A stretch of DNA of 64,000 nucleotides, taken from Paenibacillus sp. 481. Its GTDB lineage: Bacteria > Bacillota > Bacilli > Paenibacillales > Paenibacillaceae. The DNA lies in the NCBI RefSeq assembly GCF_021223605.1, contig NZ_CP075175.1:3117501-3181500 (forward strand), read 5' to 3'. The position numbers were made by a program, and so were the translations under genes. A model generated the notes under the pieces. That model made no database searches. It was given only the letters and a program-made list of their open reading frames with translations, and was not told where the DNA came from. Below, in pieces: positions 61,723 to 64,000 of the stretch (the stretch's first letter is position 1; each line of letters begins with the position of its first letter).

Positions 61723-62619
61723 ATGGATTTACGTAAATTACATTACTTTATTGCCGTAGCAGAAGAACTTCATTTCAACCGGGCTGCACAAAAATTAAAT
61801 ATGACCCAGCCCCCTCTGAGCCAACAGATTCAAGTCTTGGAAGAGGAACTTGGCGTCAAATTATTGGAACGCAACAAGAGACATGTTCGTCTGACACCTG
61901 CGGGAGCTGTCTTTTTAGAAGAGGCTAAAATGATTTTAGCTCAATTGGAAAGATCCATTAAAATGACTCAGTTGGCCAGCAAAGGAATTACGGGGCATTT
62001 AGTGGTTGGATTTGTTGATTCTGCGGTGGGAGATTCGATGGTTGACATTTTTAAAGCTTTTCGGGAGCGTTTTCCGCAAATACAGCTTACGTTACGCGAG
62101 ATGACCTCTGCCCAGCAAACGCAGGCCCTGCTCGATGAAACGATTCATGTTGGCTTTCTCCGTTCCACCGAGCCGGCCAAGTATATCCAATATCGTAATT
62201 TCACCAATGAATCACTTGTTGCTGTGTTGCCTGAGCAGCATCCGTTAGCAGGAGAGCCGAGCTTATCCGTCAGATCGTTAGCAACGGAACCGTTTATCTT
62301 ATTTCCACGACACCACGGGATTCCTTTGCATAATCTCATCACAGGCTTTTGCGTACGCCATGGCGTTTATCCGAATGTTGTGCAGGAAGCTATTCAAATG
62401 TACACGATTGTAAATCTGGTAGCTGCCAATTTGGGTATTTCCATCGTGCCTTCTTCTGTTGCTGTGTTTCAGCGCAGCGGCGTGGTGTTTCGATCATTTG
62501 CAGAAAGTACACCGTTGGTTCCTTTATATACTGCGTGGAGAACCGACAAAGAGAACGCTGCATTATCAGCTTTTCTAGAGACCATGGAAGATATCTGCTC
62601 TCAGCTCAGCAGCAATTGA
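61723..62619 (+). CDS. LysR-family transcriptional regulator
   Basis: 298 residues from ATG 61723 after GGAGGAAGAAGG; the open frame reaches 61702. The N-terminal helix-turn-helix is HFNRAAQKLNMTQPPLSQQI, followed by the periplasmic-binding-like effector domain (about 90-295). The closest general pattern is the BenM/CatM/AlsR group (MDLRKLHYFIAVAEELHFNR). It converges with the aldo/keto reductase gene 50 bp away, so a target is not evident. Confidence 0.93.
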   Translation: MDLRKLHYFIAVAEELHFNRAAQKLNMTQPPLSQQIQVLEEELGVKLLERNKRHVRLTPAGAVFLEEAKMILAQLERSIKMTQLASKGITGHLVVGFVDSAVGDSMVDIFKAFRERFPQIQLTLREMTSAQQTQALLDETIHVGFLRSTEPAKYIQYRNFTNESLVAVLPEQHPLAGEPSLSVRSLATEPFILFPRHHGIPLHNLITGFCVRHGVYPNVVQEAIQMYTIVNLVAANLGISIVPSSVAVFQRSGVVFRSFAESTPLVPLYTAWRTDKENAALSAFLETMEDICSQLSSN

Positions 62620-62669
62620 TCGTGCGCCAATCGTTTGTGAATAATCAGAGGGGCGAATCAAATAGAGAG

Positions 62670-63659
62670 TCACCCCGTTTTAGCTGGATCACGTTCAATT
62701 AGACCATCTAACAGCTGATCGATTTGGTTCATGACTTCAGGATCAAGACGAACTCCTGCGGCCTTGACGTTTTCATGTACTTGCTCTGGTTTAGATGCAC
62801 CAATAATAGCAGACGATACGTGTGGATGTTGCAGCACCCATGCGATAGCAAGCTGTGGCAGCGTTAACCCGATTTCCTGTGCAACAGCAGAAAGCTGAGC
62901 AACAGCAAATAGGACCTCCTTACGCATCCACTGGCCTACCAATCGATCAAAAAATGGCGCTCCCGCCGCAGTCGAAGCGCGGGACCCTTGCGGTATCGGT
63001 TGGTCCGGTGCATATTTACCGGATAAAATGCCTTGCGCCAGCGGTGACCAGACCACTTGCCCGATTCCTTCCCGCTCGCAAGTGGGAACGACTTCTGCAT
63101 CGATAACGCGCCATAACATCGAATATTGCGGTTGGCTGGATATGAGTGGAACTTTCATTTCCCGTGCTAATGCCGCACCCTTCGTTATTTGTTCCGCCGT
63201 CCACTCGCTCACCCCTACATATAACACTTTTCCTTGGCGAACTAGATCTGAAAAGGCCAAAAACGTTTCTTCAAGCGGCACGCTTGGATCAAAACGGTGG
63301 GCATAATAGACATCGATGTAGTCTGTCTGCAATCTATGAAGTGAAGCATGACAAGCCTCCATAATATGCTTGCGTGAAAGCCCTCGATCGTTAGGTCCGG
63401 CTCCTGTCGGATGGTAAACTTTCGTGCACAGCTCGATGCTTTCCCGGCGTACTCCTCGTAACGCTTGACTGAGCACGGCCTCGGCCTTCGTATCCGAATA
63501 CACATCCGCCGTATCAAATGTAGTAATTCCGGCATCCAGCGCAGCACGAACACAAGCATGAGCCGTATCGTTATCCACTTGAGCGCCATGGGTAATCCAA
63601 TTTCCAAACGCGATTTCGCTTACATATAAGCCGCTGGCACCTAGTCGTCGATGGTTCAT
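62670..63659 (-). CDS. Aldo/keto reductase (voltage-gated channel beta-subunit-like)
   Basis: 329 residues from ATG 63659, eight bases after GGGAGGATG; the frame opens at 63683. The tetrad lies in FDTADVYSD (Asp, Tyr), CTKVY (Lys) and YYAHRFD (His). VSEWTAEQI and SQPQYSMLWR are typical of the AKR6/Kv-beta-like branch. NADPH-dependent; substrate unknown. It is only distantly similar to the other reductase at 59039. Confidence 0.92.
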   Translation of the reverse strand: MNHRRLGASGLYVSEIAFGNWITHGAQVDNDTAHACVRAALDAGITTFDTADVYSDTKAEAVLSQALRGVRRESIELCTKVYHPTGAGPNDRGLSRKHIMEACHASLHRLQTDYIDVYYAHRFDPSVPLEETFLAFSDLVRQGKVLYVGVSEWTAEQITKGAALAREMKVPLISSQPQYSMLWRVIDAEVVPTCEREGIGQVVWSPLAQGILSGKYAPDQPIPQGSRASTAAGAPFFDRLVGQWMRKEVLFAVAQLSAVAQEIGLTLPQLAIAWVLQHPHVSSAIIGASKPEQVHENVKAAGVRLDPEVMNQIDQLLDGLIERDPAKTG

Positions 63660-63958
63660 CTGAACATCCTCCCACTCTAACATGTAATCTTTTCTGGAAT
63701 TTTCACAATCGTATTAGGCCTGTAATAAGTAACAATTCGATTATATCGATCCATTTTTAATAGTTGAAATATTCATTTCCCTATGTATTAAGTCGAAAAA
63801 CATATTACTGAATCGCGCGATCGCGTTCCGGTTCTCTTCTGCTTGGATATAAAAAGATCTTTCTGTTTGTTCGGCAATGATATACTCTTCATTAAAAGCG
63901 TTCCTTACTAGTGGCGTGATAATGGTTGGGAAAATGGAAAGTGGGGGGAGAAGTTATT
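63660..63958. other. Gap before the last gene
   Basis: These 299 bp are A/T-rich with no recognisable gene or strong hairpin. GGGGGGAG at its end serves the next start. A promoter is expected, but no boxes could be assigned confidently. Confidence 0.5.
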
Positions 63959-64000
63959 GTGCGAACACGAATTGGTTGCTTACATGCCCATTACTCGAAT
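63959..64000 (+). CDS. 5' end of an unidentified gene (cut by the window)
   Basis: GTG 63959 lies nine bases after GGGGGGAG and opens MRTRIGCLHAHYSN, which runs off the window. Too short to identify; the ribosome site and open frame make a real gene likely. Confidence 0.5.
   Translation, partial: MRTRIGCLHAHYSN

Overview
The window looks like chromosome of a spore-forming, Gram-positive member of the Paenibacillaceae, probably Paenibacillus or a close relative. Support: two small acid-soluble spore protein genes (an alpha/beta-type SASP and SspI), a Lia/Psp envelope-stress cluster, a Bce-type peptide-antibiotic module, an LPXTG-anchored adhesin, GGAGG-type ribosome binding sites with several GTG/TTG starts, and a Bacillus-like tRNA order. 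The genus is inferred from gene content only.

Layout. 1-1966: 3' end of a 23S rRNA gene with no 5S behind it, then 16 tRNA genes and a strong terminator. 2254-4458 (minus): NfeD-like protein and flotillin. 4688-9518: an operon of LiaI-like protein, PspA/LiaH, PspC, a second PspA, LiaF, LiaS and LiaR, i.e. a membrane-stress effector set with its own two-component system. 9688-13455: an uncharacterised protein, a YwmB-like protein, glucose-6-phosphate dehydrogenase and a cyclase-family hydrolase. 13768-19821: a complete Opp/Dpp-type peptide ABC transporter with a small orphan gene. 19946-26151: a VOC-ClbS fusion, a flavin monooxygenase, RF3, a SASP and peptidase T. 26404-32583 (minus): a secreted beta/gamma-crystallin-like protein and a 1788-residue cell-wall adhesin. 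32869-37862: a tiny ORF and MFS transporter, a MerR-methyltransferase fusion, sspI, a KtrA-type potassium-channel regulator and a SpoU-family methyltransferase.

37999-48750 is a type I-C CRISPR-Cas island with an unusual structure. A complete operon (cas3-cas5-cas8c-cas7-cas4-cas1-cas2) lies between two arrays of 11 and 17 repeats in the same orientation. Each array has its own leader, and the two leaders are almost identical. In front of the first leader lies a 300-bp relic in which fragments of cas3, cas1 and cas2 are joined in the original order. The first array therefore appears to be the survivor of a second, older copy of the whole locus. An IS3-type transposase relic sits between array 1 and cas3.

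48945-64000: a decayed acetyltransferase copy, a secreted protein with two CAP domains, a GNAT-NUDIX fusion (the intact relative of the decayed copy), a membrane acyltransferase linked to BceAB, divergent BceRS, two aldo/keto reductases, a DbpA-type RNA helicase, a LysR regulator and the first codons of a further gene.

The most unusual non-coding signal is a 183-bp arrangement present at two distant intergenic sites (24243-24425 and 34369-34551): four 21-bp imperfect palindromes spaced exactly 50, 62 and 50 bp in both places, with unrelated sequence between them.
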